64,000 nucleotides of DNA from DASQEH01 sp038237745 (lineage in GTDB: Bacteria; Actinomycetota; Actinomycetes; Propionibacteriales; Nocardioidaceae), in contig JBBRYJ010000004.1 of NCBI GenBank assembly GCA_038237745.1, positions 62,001 through 126,000 of the forward strand. The letters are read 5' to 3'. Positions 25,248 through 35,400 of the stretch are shown here, piece by piece. The notes beneath the pieces are model-generated. The model was not told the origin of the DNA, searched no databases, and worked only from the letters and a program-made list of their open reading frames with translations. Both the position numbers and the translations under genes were made by a program. How positions within the stretch are numbered: the first letter of the stretch is position 1; each line of letters begins with the position of its first letter.

Positions 25248-26276
25248 GTGAGCGAGCCGGAGAACCCACCCGACCTCGCCCTCGAGCCCGGCGGGCGGCC
25301 GCGCACCGTGGGTGTCGACGCCGAGGGTCCTGGCGGCTCGGGCGCCACAGAGGGTCCGGCTCGCAAGCCGTGTCGAACGGGTGAGGATTCCGACGGTCCG
25401 GGGGTGTCGCCTCGGCAACCGGTATGGGCATGGTCGGGAGTACCCGCATGGAAGCTGGCGGCATACGGCCTGCTCCTGGCTGCCGGGCTCTTCGTGTGCG
25501 CGGCTGCCTTGTCCGCCGGGTGGTACTACATCCGCAATGGAGGGGTCGGTTACGACGCCCACGCATACTGGCTGGCAGGGAGGTCCGCCCATCCCTACCA
25601 GTCGTCTCCGGGGCAGCGCGACGCGTTCTTGTACTCACCCGTCTTCGCGCTGCTGATGCGACCGCTGGCCCTGCTGCCCTGGCACTGGTTTGTCGCATTC
25701 TGGATCGTCGCCGAGAGCGGCGCCTTCCTGTGGTTGGTCGCCCCCCTGCGGTGGGTGTGGCGGATACCGGTGCTGTTCGTGTGCATCCCGGAGGTCGTCC
25801 TGGGCAACATCTACGGGTTCCTTGGCGTCGCCGCGGTGGTTGGCCTTCGCCGGCCCGAGGCATGGGCGTTTCCGTTGCTTACCAAGGTCACGCCAGGCGG
25901 TATAGGACTGCTCTGGTTGGCTGCCCGCGGGGAGTGGCACAAGGCCGCGCGTGCCGTTCTGGCCACGTTGGTCGTGTCAGCGGTCTCCTTCGTCGCGAGC
26001 CCTGACCTGTGGAGAGAATGGATCGACTTCCTGGTGCGACACGGCGGCGACAACGGCGCCAGAGTTCCGGTGTTTCTAGCACTCGCCGCCGTCCTGACGG
26101 TGGTTGCGGCGCGCACAGATCGCGCCTGGCTTCTCAGCGTTGCCATGCTCCTCGCGGTTCCTACCTTCACGGGGAAGAACAAGGACTTCGCCCTGTTGGC
26201 TGCCGCGCCGCGGCTGAGCAAGGCGGCCTCACCTCGGCGATCCGCTCTGGCGGGTGGTCGGTCCGATGACGGCTGA
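25248..26276 (+). CDS. GT87/DUF2029-like polyprenol-phosphate sugar transferase (membrane)
   Basis: 342 residues, GTG start behind GAGGAG. A Pro/Gly-rich cytosolic N-terminus (about 1-60) precedes many hydrophobic segments. The loop GVGYDAHAYWLAGRSAHPY with FLYSPVFALLMRPLALLPW is typical of GT87-type (GT-C fold) mannosyltransferases, with an Asp in the first large loop as candidate catalytic residue. Probably uses a polyprenyl-phosphate sugar on the outer membrane face. The next gene overlaps it. Confidence 0.7.
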   Translation: MSEPENPPDLALEPGGRPRTVGVDAEGPGGSGATEGPARKPCRTGEDSDGPGVSPRQPVWAWSGVPAWKLAAYGLLLAAGLFVCAAALSAGWYYIRNGGVGYDAHAYWLAGRSAHPYQSSPGQRDAFLYSPVFALLMRPLALLPWHWFVAFWIVAESGAFLWLVAPLRWVWRIPVLFVCIPEVVLGNIYGFLGVAAVVGLRRPEAWAFPLLTKVTPGGIGLLWLAARGEWHKAARAVLATLVVSAVSFVASPDLWREWIDFLVRHGGDNGARVPVFLALAAVLTVVAARTDRAWLLSVAMLLAVPTFTGKNKDFALLAAAPRLSKAASPRRSALAGGRSDDG

Positions 26277-27348
26277 ACCGATGGTTCGCGAAGCACGCCG
26301 GATGAGGATGTGGCTGCTGGTACTCCCGCTCACCCTCGCTGCCACGCTCGTCGCGGCCGTGAGACACCCCACGAGCGACTGGGCAGACGCCGCCAGCGCA
26401 GGCCACTACCTCCTTGCCGGTCATCTCGACGTGTTCGCGGAGTTCCCCAAGGTCCAGATGGGTCCGCTCGCCCTGCTGTTGGCCGGGTCGGTCTCCGGCG
26501 AGGTCTACATGGCGGCGGTGTGCGCGCTGCTCCCTGTGCTGCTCTGGCTCATCACCCTGCCCTACCCACGGACCCGAAAGACCTACGGGCGGGTGCTCTT
26601 CGGTGCACTGCTTCTGGCGTGGCCGTGGGCTGCCTATGGGGTGCAGGGGCACGGGGACGACGCGATCGTGATGGTCGGGGTCGTCGTCATGGTGACCTCG
26701 CTCGAAATGCAGCGCGAGGTCGGGGTCGTCACGGGCTTCGTCATCGCTCTTCTGGCCAAGCCGATCGCGTTGTTGTTCCTGCCTCTGAGCTTTGCGCACT
26801 CCCGCCGTGCCGGCGCGGTGGCCGCCCTCGGCGCGGCGGTGCTGTGGGCGCCGTTCTTCCTCGCCAACGTCTCGGGCTTCTTCGCCGCCGGCTCGGGAAA
26901 GGGCGACCTGTGGCCGAACTCCCTCATCGACCTGCTCGGCGGTGAGCCCCACACAGGCTTTCCCGGTTGGGTCCGGCCGGTCCAACTGGTCGGGGGGCTG
27001 GCGCTGTGTTGGGTCCTCGCCCGGCGCAGAGGTCCCGCAGCAGCTGTCGCCGGCGTGCTCGCGTTCAGGGTGATGCTCGAGCCGGGCACCTGGAACTACT
27101 ACTCGACGGCGGTCATCGTGGCCGGGATGATGCTCGACCTGAAGCGTGGCTTCCGGATCCCGTGGGCGACGCTGCTCGGGTTCGTGTCGTTCGCGGCGAC
27201 GCTCGGTGTGCCGCCCCTGTCGCTCGGCCAGGGGGTCGTCCGGCTCCTCGCCCTCGGCGGCGGGCTGGTCCTCGCCTTCGGCAAGGATCAGAGGCTGCCC
27301 GACGCAGCCGCCACGAACGCTCGCCAGGCGATACTTGTCCGCGAGTGA
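26266..27348 (+). CDS. polytopic membrane protein, possibly GT-C type
   Basis: 360 residues from ATG 26266, overlapping the previous gene by 11 bases; ATG 26281 is an alternative. About nine to ten predicted transmembrane segments. The first loop (HPTSDWADAASAGHYLLAG) resembles the neighbour's first loop and carries acidic residues. I infer a related glycosyltransferase or partner, without a recognisable diagnostic motif. Confidence 0.6.
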   Translation: MTAEPMVREARRMRMWLLVLPLTLAATLVAAVRHPTSDWADAASAGHYLLAGHLDVFAEFPKVQMGPLALLLAGSVSGEVYMAAVCALLPVLLWLITLPYPRTRKTYGRVLFGALLLAWPWAAYGVQGHGDDAIVMVGVVVMVTSLEMQREVGVVTGFVIALLAKPIALLFLPLSFAHSRRAGAVAALGAAVLWAPFFLANVSGFFAAGSGKGDLWPNSLIDLLGGEPHTGFPGWVRPVQLVGGLALCWVLARRRGPAAAVAGVLAFRVMLEPGTWNYYSTAVIVAGMMLDLKRGFRIPWATLLGFVSFAATLGVPPLSLGQGVVRLLALGGGLVLAFGKDQRLPDAAATNARQAILVRE

Positions 27349-27403
27349 CTTCGGCCCATCACACGCGGGCCGCAGGGCTCTGAGGAAGGCTGGTCGAGAA
27401 TCC

Positions 27404-27985
27404 TTGACGCGCATCATCGCCGGCTCGGCGGGCGGGCGTCGGCTGCGTACCCCGCGCGGCGACAGCACCCGTCCGACGTCGGATCGGGTGAGGGAGGCGT
27501 TGTTCTCCGCTCTCGAGTCGCAGCTCGGCACCCTTTCCGGGCGACGTTTCCTCGATCTCTACGCCGGGTCTGGAGGCGTCGGCTTGGAGGCCCGGTCCCG
27601 GGGAGCGGCCCACGTCACGCTGGTCGAGCGGAACGCGGCGGCGGTGGCTCTCATCCGCACCAACGCGCGAGATCTCGGCCTCACCGACGTCTCTGTTGTC
27701 GCGAGCGCAGCGGGCCTGGTCGCCTACCGACCCCCCGCCGGGGGTGGGTACGACGTCGTGTTCCTCGACCCTCCCTACGCGACGGAGTCTTCCGAGATCG
27801 CGACTCTTCTTGGCGCCCTGGCCCAGGGGGGTTGGCTCACAGCCGACGCGCTGGCCGTCGTCGAACGTCCTCGCCGCGGCGCTGAGCTGACCTGGCCCGA
27901 GGGCTTCGAGCCATTGCGCTCGAGGCGGTATGGCGAGAGCATGCTCTGGTACGGTCGGCTCGGCCTGTCGGTGACATCGAGCTGA
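27404..27985 (+). CDS. rsmD: 16S rRNA (guanine(966)-N2)-methyltransferase
   Basis: 193 residues. N-terminus RIIAGSAGGRRL, then RPTSDRVREALFSAL, SAM motif LDLYAGSGGVGLEA and catalytic motif FLDPPYA. Methylates G966 of 16S rRNA during 30S assembly. The only in-frame start that keeps the family N-terminus is TTG 27404. coaD follows, the classical rsmD-coaD pair. Confidence 0.93.
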   Translation: MTRIIAGSAGGRRLRTPRGDSTRPTSDRVREALFSALESQLGTLSGRRFLDLYAGSGGVGLEARSRGAAHVTLVERNAAAVALIRTNARDLGLTDVSVVASAAGLVAYRPPAGGGYDVVFLDPPYATESSEIATLLGALAQGGWLTADALAVVERPRRGAELTWPEGFEPLRSRRYGESMLWYGRLGLSVTSS

Positions 27986-28005
27986 GGCGACGAAGAGGAG
28001 GCGGG

Positions 28006-28488
28006 ATGCGCCGAGCGGTCTGCCCCGGCTCGTTCGACCCCGTCACCAACGGGCACCTCGACATCGTCACACGCGCGGCGGCCCATTTCGACGAGGTTGT
28101 GGTCGGCGTGTTGGTGAACGAGTCGAAAGAGGGTGTGTTCACAGTCGATGAGCGCATTTCGATGCTCGAAGAGGCCTTACAGGGAAGGCGGATCGACAAC
28201 GTTCGCGTCATCTCCTTCCAAGGTTTGCTGGTGGACTTCTGCCGCGCCCACGAGGCGACCGCGATCGTCAAGGGACTCCGCGCGTCGACCGACTTCGACT
28301 ACGAGCTACCGATGGCCCAGATGAACCATGCCCTGACCGGTGTCGACACCGTCCTCCTTCCGACCAGCGCAGAGTGGTCGTTCGTGTCGTCCAGCCTGAT
28401 CAAGGAGGTCGCCGGGCTCGGAGGCGACGTGTCTTCACTCGTACCGGGCCAGGTCGACATGATGCTCAGAAGGCGGTTGACACGGTGA
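28006..28488 (+). CDS. coaD: pantetheine-phosphate adenylyltransferase
   Basis: 160 residues, GAGGAGG upstream. Nucleotidyltransferase motif GSFDPVTNGHLDI and the C-terminal EWSFVSSSLIKEVA are diagnostic. It makes dephospho-CoA from phosphopantetheine and ATP. Its stop overlaps the next start (GTGA). Confidence 0.97.
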   Translation: MRRAVCPGSFDPVTNGHLDIVTRAAAHFDEVVVGVLVNESKEGVFTVDERISMLEEALQGRRIDNVRVISFQGLLVDFCRAHEATAIVKGLRASTDFDYELPMAQMNHALTGVDTVLLPTSAEWSFVSSSLIKEVAGLGGDVSSLVPGQVDMMLRRRLTR

Positions 28489-29090
28489 GCACATTACCCC
28501 GCGACGAGACCGGTCGGGCCAACCGCGCCGCCAGCAAGAGGGGCGTGCTCGCCCTAACCTCGCTGCTGCGCTCCTCCGTCGAGAGCGCCCGGTCCATGCC
28601 CATGTCGTCGTCGGTGGTGGTCAACAAGGCCGAGATCTTCAGCCTGCTCGAGTCGCTCGAGTCCGCACTTGCCTCGGCGTTCGCAGACTCCGAACACCTC
28701 CTCTCCGACGGCGGACGCGAGACCGATGACGTCGACGGACAGGCCGAGCGCCTTCTCGCCGAGACGTCTCAGGAGCGTGACCGGCTGCTCTCCGACTCCG
28801 AGATCGTCAGCGCAGCGCGAGCTGAGGTCGAGCGGCTCACGCTGGCCGCCGCCGAGGAGTGCAGCCGGCTCCGCAAGGAGACCGACGAGTACGTCGACCG
28901 TCAGCTCGCCGTGTTCGAGATCTCGCTCGGCAAGACGCTCGAGGCGGTCAACCGTGGCCGAGACCGGCTGCACAAGCGTTCGGGGCTGGGGGGGCTGGAG
29001 GACCTCGGTGGGCTGGACAGCCGCGAGGAGCTGGACTGGAGCAGCCGCTCCGGCGGCCAAGACGTACAGAAGTTCCCCTTCCCCCGGTAG
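28485..29090 (+). CDS. DivIVA-like coiled-coil protein
   Basis: 201 residues from GTG 28485, overlapping coaD by four bases. Residues 45-165 form long amphipathic helices with heptads (QAERLLAETSQERDRLL, AARAEVERLTLAAAEE). Similar DivIVA/AtpF-like proteins sit at this place in many actinobacteria. Probably cytosolic or peripheral; likely a scaffold, exact role unknown. The N-terminal part (ALTSLLRSSVESARSMPMSS) differs from the Wag31 N-terminal domain. Confidence 0.75.
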   Translation: MSTLPRDETGRANRAASKRGVLALTSLLRSSVESARSMPMSSSVVVNKAEIFSLLESLESALASAFADSEHLLSDGGRETDDVDGQAERLLAETSQERDRLLSDSEIVSAARAEVERLTLAAAEECSRLRKETDEYVDRQLAVFEISLGKTLEAVNRGRDRLHKRSGLGGLEDLGGLDSREELDWSSRSGGQDVQKFPFPR

Positions 29091-29232
29091 CTGCCCGCCG
29101 CCAGGTGTCCGCCCTACCAGCAGCACCCGGTCGCGCCGCGATTTGAGCCACGTACCAGCCAACGGTTACGCTGGCGAGCGGTCTCTCGGTGGGACCGCTG
29201 AGTCTGTGAGCCCTCTACCGGAAGTTTGTGCG

Positions 29233-29793
29233 ATGCGTCTCGACCCGCGTTCGCCGCTCGTCGTCAACACGCACGAGCTCACGCGACGTCCCGGTTCCAT
29301 GCGCACTCGGAACTTCACGGTCCCTGCGCCGACCGACCTGGGCGTCGACCTGCTCGGGGTCCCCGAGGGCTCTACCGTCGAGGTCGAGCTTCGGCTCGAA
29401 GCGGTCATGGAGGGTGTGCTCGTGTCCGGTCGAGCGCGGGCGCCAGTCGTAGGCGAGTGCGCTCGCTGCCTGGATCGCGTCGAAGACGAACTCGAGGTGA
29501 CGCTCCAGGAGCTCTACGTCTACCCAAAGAGCGAGGTCGAGGAGGACGAAGCCGGTCGACTCGACGGCGAGCATCTCGACCTCGAACCAGTGCTGAGGGA
29601 CGCGGTGGTGCTCGCGCTGCCGTTTCGACCTGTGTGCGACCCGGACTGTCAGGGGTTGTGCCTCGAATGCGGGGCGCGGCTGTCCAACGACCCTGGTCAC
29701 GCCCACGACGAGAGCATCGATCCCCGATGGGCCGCGCTCTCGGCCTTGACGACCAACGCTGCTGACGGTCACGTCGGCAAAGACGAGGAGTAG
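29233..29793 (+). CDS. DUF177/YceD family protein
   Basis: 186 residues from ATG 29233; GTG 29206 is also possible. Typical YceD features: GECARCLDRVEDELEVTLQELYV and, near the end, CDPDCQGLCLECG, four cysteines that may bind zinc. YceD is linked to 23S rRNA accumulation and is nearly always upstream of rpmF, as here (3 bases). Confidence 0.92.
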   Translation: MRLDPRSPLVVNTHELTRRPGSMRTRNFTVPAPTDLGVDLLGVPEGSTVEVELRLEAVMEGVLVSGRARAPVVGECARCLDRVEDELEVTLQELYVYPKSEVEEDEAGRLDGEHLDLEPVLRDAVVLALPFRPVCDPDCQGLCLECGARLSNDPGHAHDESIDPRWAALSALTTNAADGHVGKDEE

Positions 29794-29796
29794 ACA

Positions 29797-29982
29797 GTGG
29801 CTGTACCCAAGCGGAAGATGTCGCGGAGCAACACGCGCCACCGCCGTTCACAGTGGAAGGCTGTCGCCCCCTCACTCGTGACCTGCACCAACCCGGCCTG
29901 CCTGTCCAAGCACCTTCCGCACCGGGCCTGTCCCCAGTGCGGTCAGTATGGCGCTCGCGGCGATCGCCGTCAGGTTCTCTGA
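29797..29982 (+). CDS. rpmF: 50S ribosomal protein L32 (bL32), zinc form
   Basis: 61 residues. MAVPKRKMSRSNTRHRRSQW is diagnostic. CTNPACL and CPQCG supply four zinc-ligand cysteines. Directly after the DUF177 gene; rnc starts 11 bases later. Confidence 0.97.
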   Translation: MAVPKRKMSRSNTRHRRSQWKAVAPSLVTCTNPACLSKHLPHRACPQCGQYGARGDRRQVL

Positions 29983-29993
29983 CCCAGGCTGAC

Positions 29994-30767
29994 GTGGACC
30001 TCGCTGCGTTGACTCCGTCACGGGCGGAGCTGTGCGCAGATCTCGGCGTACCGGAGCTCGATGCGGACCTTCTGCAGCGGGCTCTGACACACCGCTCCTT
30101 CGCCTACGAGAACGGGGGGCTGCCCACCAACGAGCGGCTCGAGTTCCTCGGGGACTCCGTCCTCGGCGTCGTGGTGACCGAGGCGCTGTACCTGGCGCAT
30201 CCGGACCTGTCGGAGGGGCGGCTGGCCAAGCTGCGCGCCGCTGTGGTCAACGCGCGCGCGCTGGCCGAGGTCGCTCGCACTCTCGGCCTCGGTGAGCACA
30301 TCATGCTCGGGCGCGGAGAGGAGGCGACGGGCGGCCGGGACAAGTCCTCGATCCTGTCCGACACCGTGGAGGCGGTGATCGGGGCGATCTATCTCGACCG
30401 GGGGTTCGTGGTCGCCGGCGAGGTCGTCCACCGGCTCTTCGACCCGCTGATGGAGGCCGCTGCGGAGCTCGGCGCCGGGCTCGACTGGAAGACGAGCCTG
30501 CAGGAGCTCGCGGCCGACCTCGGACTCGGCGTGCCGGAGTACCTGATCGAGGACAGCGGCCCCGACCACGAGAAGACGTTCGTCGCACGGGTCCGGGTCG
30601 GCCAGGGCGTCTACGGCCGCGGCACGGGCCGGTCGAAGAAGGAGGCCGAGCAGCAGGCCGCAGAGACAGGCTGGCATGCCATCCGCGCTCACGACCCGCT
30701 CAGAGCCGCTGCTGCGTCCCGCGATGTCGACGGCTACGTCGTCTTCGACGCGCCGCACGTGTTGTGA
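29994..30767 (+). CDS. rnc: ribonuclease III
   Basis: 257 residues, GTG start. Signature NERLEFLGDSVLG near the N-terminus, second catalytic block DTVEAVIGAIYLDRG, and a C-terminal double-stranded RNA-binding domain (about 160-230, GRGTGRSKKEAEQQAAETGW). Processes rRNA precursors and structured mRNAs. Between rpmF and mutM, the standard order. Confidence 0.96.
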   Translation: MDLAALTPSRAELCADLGVPELDADLLQRALTHRSFAYENGGLPTNERLEFLGDSVLGVVVTEALYLAHPDLSEGRLAKLRAAVVNARALAEVARTLGLGEHIMLGRGEEATGGRDKSSILSDTVEAVIGAIYLDRGFVVAGEVVHRLFDPLMEAAAELGAGLDWKTSLQELAADLGLGVPEYLIEDSGPDHEKTFVARVRVGQGVYGRGTGRSKKEAEQQAAETGWHAIRAHDPLRAAAASRDVDGYVVFDAPHVL

Positions 30768-30776
30768 CTCTGCGAC

Positions 30777-31628
30777 GTGCCTGAGCTGCCAGAGGTGGAG
30801 GTCGTCCGGCGCGGGCTGGAGGGTCTTGTGGTCGGGCAGCTGATCGAGACGGTCCGGGTGCTGCATCCCCGACCCGTGAGACGCCACCTTGCCGGACCGG
30901 ACGACTTCGCCGGCAGACTCGAGGGAAGCCGCATCGTCGCGGCCCGCCGCAGGGGTAAGTACCTCTGGCTGGCCCTCGACTCGGGCGATGCCGTCCTCGG
31001 CCACCTGGGCATGAGCGGACAGCTGCTCGCCCAGCCGCGCACTGCGCAGGCTCAGCGACATCTTCGTGTCGTGTTCGAGCTGTCGGGCGAGTCCGACCTT
31101 CGCTTCGTAGACCAGCGCATGTTCGGTGGACTGATGGTGTCGAACAACGGTGCGCTCCTGCCCCCAGAGATCGCGCACATCGCCCGCGACCCACTCGACC
31201 CGGAGTTCGACGAAGGGCGCTTCCTGACGTCCCTTCGCCGACGACATACCGGCGTCAAACGGGCACTGCTCGACCAGACCCTCATCTCGGGGATCGGGAA
31301 CATCTATGCCGACGAGGCCCTGTGGGCTGCCTCGCTCCACTACGCGCGCCCGTCGGAGACGCTTGCGAGAACCGGTGCGAAGCGACTGCTCGGCGAGGTC
31401 CGGTCGGTGATGGCACGCGCCCTCGAAGAGGGCGGGACCTCGTTCGACTCGCTGTATATCAACGTCAACGGTGAGTCCGGCTACTTCGAACGCTCGCTCG
31501 CCGTCTACGGCAGGAGCGGAGAGCCCTGTGCTCGGTGTGGAACACCTATCCGTCGCGACGCCTTCATGAACCGCTCGTCGTTCACGTGTCCCCGCTGTCA
31601 GCCGCGCCCCCGCAGGGCTCGCTGGTAG
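30777..31628 (+). CDS. mutM: formamidopyrimidine-DNA glycosylase
   Basis: 283 residues, GTG start. N-terminal catalytic PELPEVEVVRRGL (Pro after processing, Glu next). Lys in GKYLWLAL, then GIGNIYADEALW and a C-terminal zinc finger (CARCGTPIRR to CPRC). Removes 8-oxoguanine and ring-opened purines and cuts the abasic site. It overlaps a convergent minus-strand gene by 47 bases. Confidence 0.96.
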   Translation: MPELPEVEVVRRGLEGLVVGQLIETVRVLHPRPVRRHLAGPDDFAGRLEGSRIVAARRRGKYLWLALDSGDAVLGHLGMSGQLLAQPRTAQAQRHLRVVFELSGESDLRFVDQRMFGGLMVSNNGALLPPEIAHIARDPLDPEFDEGRFLTSLRRRHTGVKRALLDQTLISGIGNIYADEALWAASLHYARPSETLARTGAKRLLGEVRSVMARALEEGGTSFDSLYINVNGESGYFERSLAVYGRSGEPCARCGTPIRRDAFMNRSSFTCPRCQPRPRRARW

Positions 31629-31872
31629 GGCCTGGACGCGCTGCGTCGCCGGCGAGAGCGGCAGCCACGTCGGCCGGTACCTGCCCGTCGGTGTCGACAG
31701 GGGTCCACGGCGTCCCGACGACCCACTCCGAGCCGCAGCCACGGCACCTGAAGACGGCGGCATGCTCGCGTGCGTCGTCGACCGCCTGAACCTCTCGCGT
31801 GCGCGACCAGTCGCAGGTCGACTGGCACGGCCACGCCTCGAGAGGTCGCCGACCGGGAACGCGGTTGCTCAC
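31582..31872 (-). CDS. small zinc-ribbon-like protein, antisense to the end of mutM
   Basis: 96 residues from GTG 31872. Two Cys pairs, in WPCQSTCDWSRTREV and FRCRGCGSEWVV, could bind one zinc. The protein reads as a real sequence (acidic, Trp-containing, balanced composition), unlike the antisense noise around it. The last 47 bases overlap the 3' end of mutM. Function unknown. Confidence 0.55.
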   Translation of the reverse strand: MSNRVPGRRPLEAWPCQSTCDWSRTREVQAVDDAREHAAVFRCRGCGSEWVVGTPWTPVDTDGQVPADVAAALAGDAARPGPTSEPCGGAADSGDT

Positions 31873-32064
31873 CGCCCCATTGTGCCGACTCCGGCCAGTC
31901 AGCAGCCGTGCGGAGCGCCTCCGAGGTTGACCGGGACCTGCCGTGGTGTCACTCTTGGGGGAGCAGCAGCGATCCGTCGCCAACCGTCCACGCGCAGCGT
32001 GCGACTGGACACGCGGCGACGATCCGGGCGCTGCACGACCACCTTGTTCCTGGAGGACATGTTC

Positions 32065-32268
32065 ATGGCCAAGGCCCTGCTCGGGTACGTCGGCGGTGAC
32101 ACCCGACTGCTCGACGACAACCACCGACTCAGGCGACGTATCGCAGACCTCGAAGCCATCGTGCTTCGGCTCCAGGCTGAGAACGACGCTCTCGCAGCGC
32201 GCGTGCACGACGAGGAGCTTCTCGTCGTACCTGACGACATCACCGCGAAGGCAGTCGTCAGCACCTGA
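32065..32268 (+). CDS. short conserved coiled-coil protein
   Basis: 67 residues, from the ATG 8 bases after GGAGG; an ATG six bases earlier sits too close to it. N-terminus MAKALLGYVGGDTRLLDDNH, then a leucine-heptad helix (RRIADLEAIVLRLQAENDAL). Similar short actinobacterial proteins are known to me only as hypothetical. Confidence 0.75.
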   Translation: MAKALLGYVGGDTRLLDDNHRLRRRIADLEAIVLRLQAENDALAARVHDEELLVVPDDITAKAVVST

Positions 32269-32457
32269 GCGCCGTCGTCTCTGTACGCCGCGGCGGCAGA
32301 CGGCTCCCGCGGCCGGCCGGTACGCGCCGCTCGTCGTGTCAGTCGGGCCGGGACGGCCCCGGCGTGGGAGGACGTCGGCTGGCGGGCACGCGGATAGTCT
32401 TCGGAGCCTGGGCCTCCCGGCCGACTCGATGCCGAGCGCCTCCGAAGGAGCAGCGGG

Positions 32458-35400
32458 TTGTACCTCAAGAGCCTGACGCTGCGCGGCTTCAAGTCCTTTG
32501 CGTCGTCCACCGCGCTTCAGCTGGAGCCGGGCATCACGTGCATCGTGGGGCCGAACGGTTCCGGCAAGTCGAACGTCGTGGACGCTCTCGCCTGGGTGAT
32601 GGGGGAGCAGGGCGTCAAGTCCCTGCGCGGCGGCAAGATGGAGGACGTGATCTTCGCCGGTACATCCGGCACATCCGGCCGACCTCCACTCGGCCGCGCA
32701 GAGGTCGTGCTGACGATCGACAACACGGACGGCGCGCTCCCGATCGAGTACGCCGAGGTAACGATCTCTCGAACGATGTTTCGCAACGGCGGGTCCGACT
32801 ACGCGATCAACGGCCAGACCTGCCGCCTGCTCGACGTCCAGGAGCTGCTGAGCGACTCCGGAATCGGTCGGGAGATGCACGTGATCGTCGGTCAGGGGCA
32901 GCTCGACGCGATTCTGCGGGCCAGCCCCGAGGAGCGCCGCGGGTTCGTCGAGGAGGCTGCGGGGGTCCTCAAGCATCGCAAGCGCAAAGAGAAGGCCATC
33001 CGCAAGCTCGACGCGACCGACGGCAACCTGACCCGCCTCGGCGACCTGCTCGGGGAGCTGCGTCGTCAGCTCAAGCCACTGGGCAGACAGGCGGAGGTCG
33101 CTCGACGAGCATCCGTGGTCCAGGTCGAGGCGCGCGACTCGCGTGCTCGGCTGCTCGCCGACGACACGGTGTCGCTGCAGGACGTTCTGGGACGAGAGGT
33201 CGCCGACTGCGAGGCGTTGTCATCGCGCCGGCGGGAGACGGAGGTCGGCCTCGACCGGGCAAGGGGCAGAGAGACGGAGCTGGAAGCCGCGCTGAGCTCC
33301 GACGCCCCCCTGCTCGCGCGGTCACAGGAGGCGTGGTTCGCTCTCTCAGGAGTCCGTGAGCAGCTCAGAGGTACAGCGAGACTGGCAGCCGAGCGGCTGC
33401 GCAACACCGTCGACGAGCCGGACGGCGACCCGGCGACCCGCGACCCGGACGAGCTGGAGGCGGAAGCCGGACGCGTGCGCGCCGAGCAGCACGACAGCGA
33501 CCGTGAGGTGACCCGGGCTCAGCAACGGCTCGACGAGACCGTCGCGATCCGCCGGACCGCAGAGGCTGCGCACGCCGCGGAGGATCGGCGAGTCGCCGAG
33601 CTTCTCCGGGTGGCCGCCGACCGGCGCGAAGGACTCGCCCGGCTGACCGGCCAGGTCAACACGCTGCGGAGCCGGGCCGCCGCGGCGGAGGACGAGATCG
33701 GTCGCCTCTCGCTCGCGCGGACCGAGGCGGTTGCACGGTCCGAGCGGGCGCGCCGGGACTTCACGATCCTCGAGACCAAGATCGCGGGACTCGATGCCGG
33801 AGAGCACCACCTCGACGCGGAGTACCAGACCGCTTCGGCTCTCGTCGACGACATCGGCCAACGGCTCGAGAAGCGGTTGGTCGAGGCTCAGTCTGCTGAC
33901 CGCGAGCGCGCCGCACTGTCGGCCCGCCGGGAGGCGCTCGAGCTCGGGCTCTCGGCGAAGGACGGAACCGGGGCTCTTCTCGCCGCGAGTGAGCCCGTAA
34001 GGGGACTGCTCGGCTCGATAGCCTCCCTGCTGCTGGTCCGAGGGGGTCACGAGACAGCGGTTGCGGCTGCGCTCGGCTCGATGTCCGACGCGGCCGCGAT
34101 GACAGACGCCGACGCCGCCTGGGAGGCGATCGCCTACTTGAAGGATTCCGACCTCGGGCGGGCCGGAATCGTCCTCGCGGGAGCGGTCGTCGACGACAGG
34201 CCCTGGCCGGCACTTCCGGTCGGCGCGACCTACGCCGTCGACGTCGTCGATGTACCGGAGCGGCTTCGTCCGGCACTCAGGCGCCTGCTGTGCAGGACGG
34301 CCATCGTGGAGAATCTCCCCGCAGCACGCGCTCTCGTCCGCGAGCACCCGGATGTCGTGGCCGTGACCCGTGATGGTGACATCATCGGCACCCACGTCGC
34401 GGCGGGCGGGTCGTCGGCAGCGCTGAGCATGATCGAGGTGCAGGCGGCCGTTGCGGAGGCCACGGAGGCCATCTCCGACGCTGCTGGAGAGGCCGAACGT
34501 CTCCGCTTCGAGCTCAGCGGCCTCGAGGCCGAGCGCGCTGACGCGCAGGGACGCTCCGACGTCGCCCTCGCCAAGCTCCACGAGTCAGACGCCACGCTGG
34601 CCGCGGTGGCGGAGGAGCTGGGGCACCTCGGCTCGCTGGCCCGGGCCGCGAACGCCGAGGCCACCCGGATCGACGCCGCTGTAGAGGCGGTCAGAGCTGC
34701 TCGGACAGACGACCTCTCCGGCCTGGCCGAGCTCGAACGACGTCTCGAGGCGGCGGGAGGCGAGTCTGACGACGAGACGGACCAGACCGAGCGTGAGCGC
34801 CTAGCGGATGCCGCCGGCGCTGCGAGACGTCGAGAGACCGACGCCAGGCTGGCGCTACGGACGGCGGAAGAGAGAGTCAGGGCGCTTCGCGGGCGCGCCG
34901 AGTCGCTCCTGCGAGCTGCCGACCACGAGCGCGACGCTCAGGCCCGTGCCCGGTCCCGTCGAGACCGCCGTCGCCGTGAGGCACTCGCCGCCGAGGCCGT
35001 CGGTGTCGCCGCTCAGACCGTGCTGGGCAGGCTCGAGCTCTCGCTCGGAGCGGCGCAAGCTCGGCGAACGTCGCTAGAGGCGGTCCGAGCCGAGCGCGAC
35101 GCCGAGCTGGCGTCCTGCCGTTCGCAGATACGTGATCTCGAAGGGGAGCTGGGACGACTCACCGACAGCGTGCATCGTGACGAGCTGCTGCGGGCCGAGC
35201 ACCGCCTCCGCATCGAGCAGCTGGAGCAGCGTGTGCTGGAGGAGCTGGGGCTCGACCTCGACACCCTCGTCACCGACTACGGTCCTACCCAGCCCGTGCC
35301 GCCCTGCCCACCCGCCATGGGTGACGACAGATCTCCAGCCGCAGAGCCGTCGCCGTACATACGGGAAGAGCAACAGCGGCGGCTACGGTCGGCGGAACGT

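Noticed and set aside
26167..27531. 454-codon minus-strand open frame over the two membrane protein genes
   Set aside because: Charged, His/Arg/Glu/Gln-rich shadow opposite clear hydrophobic plus-strand genes.
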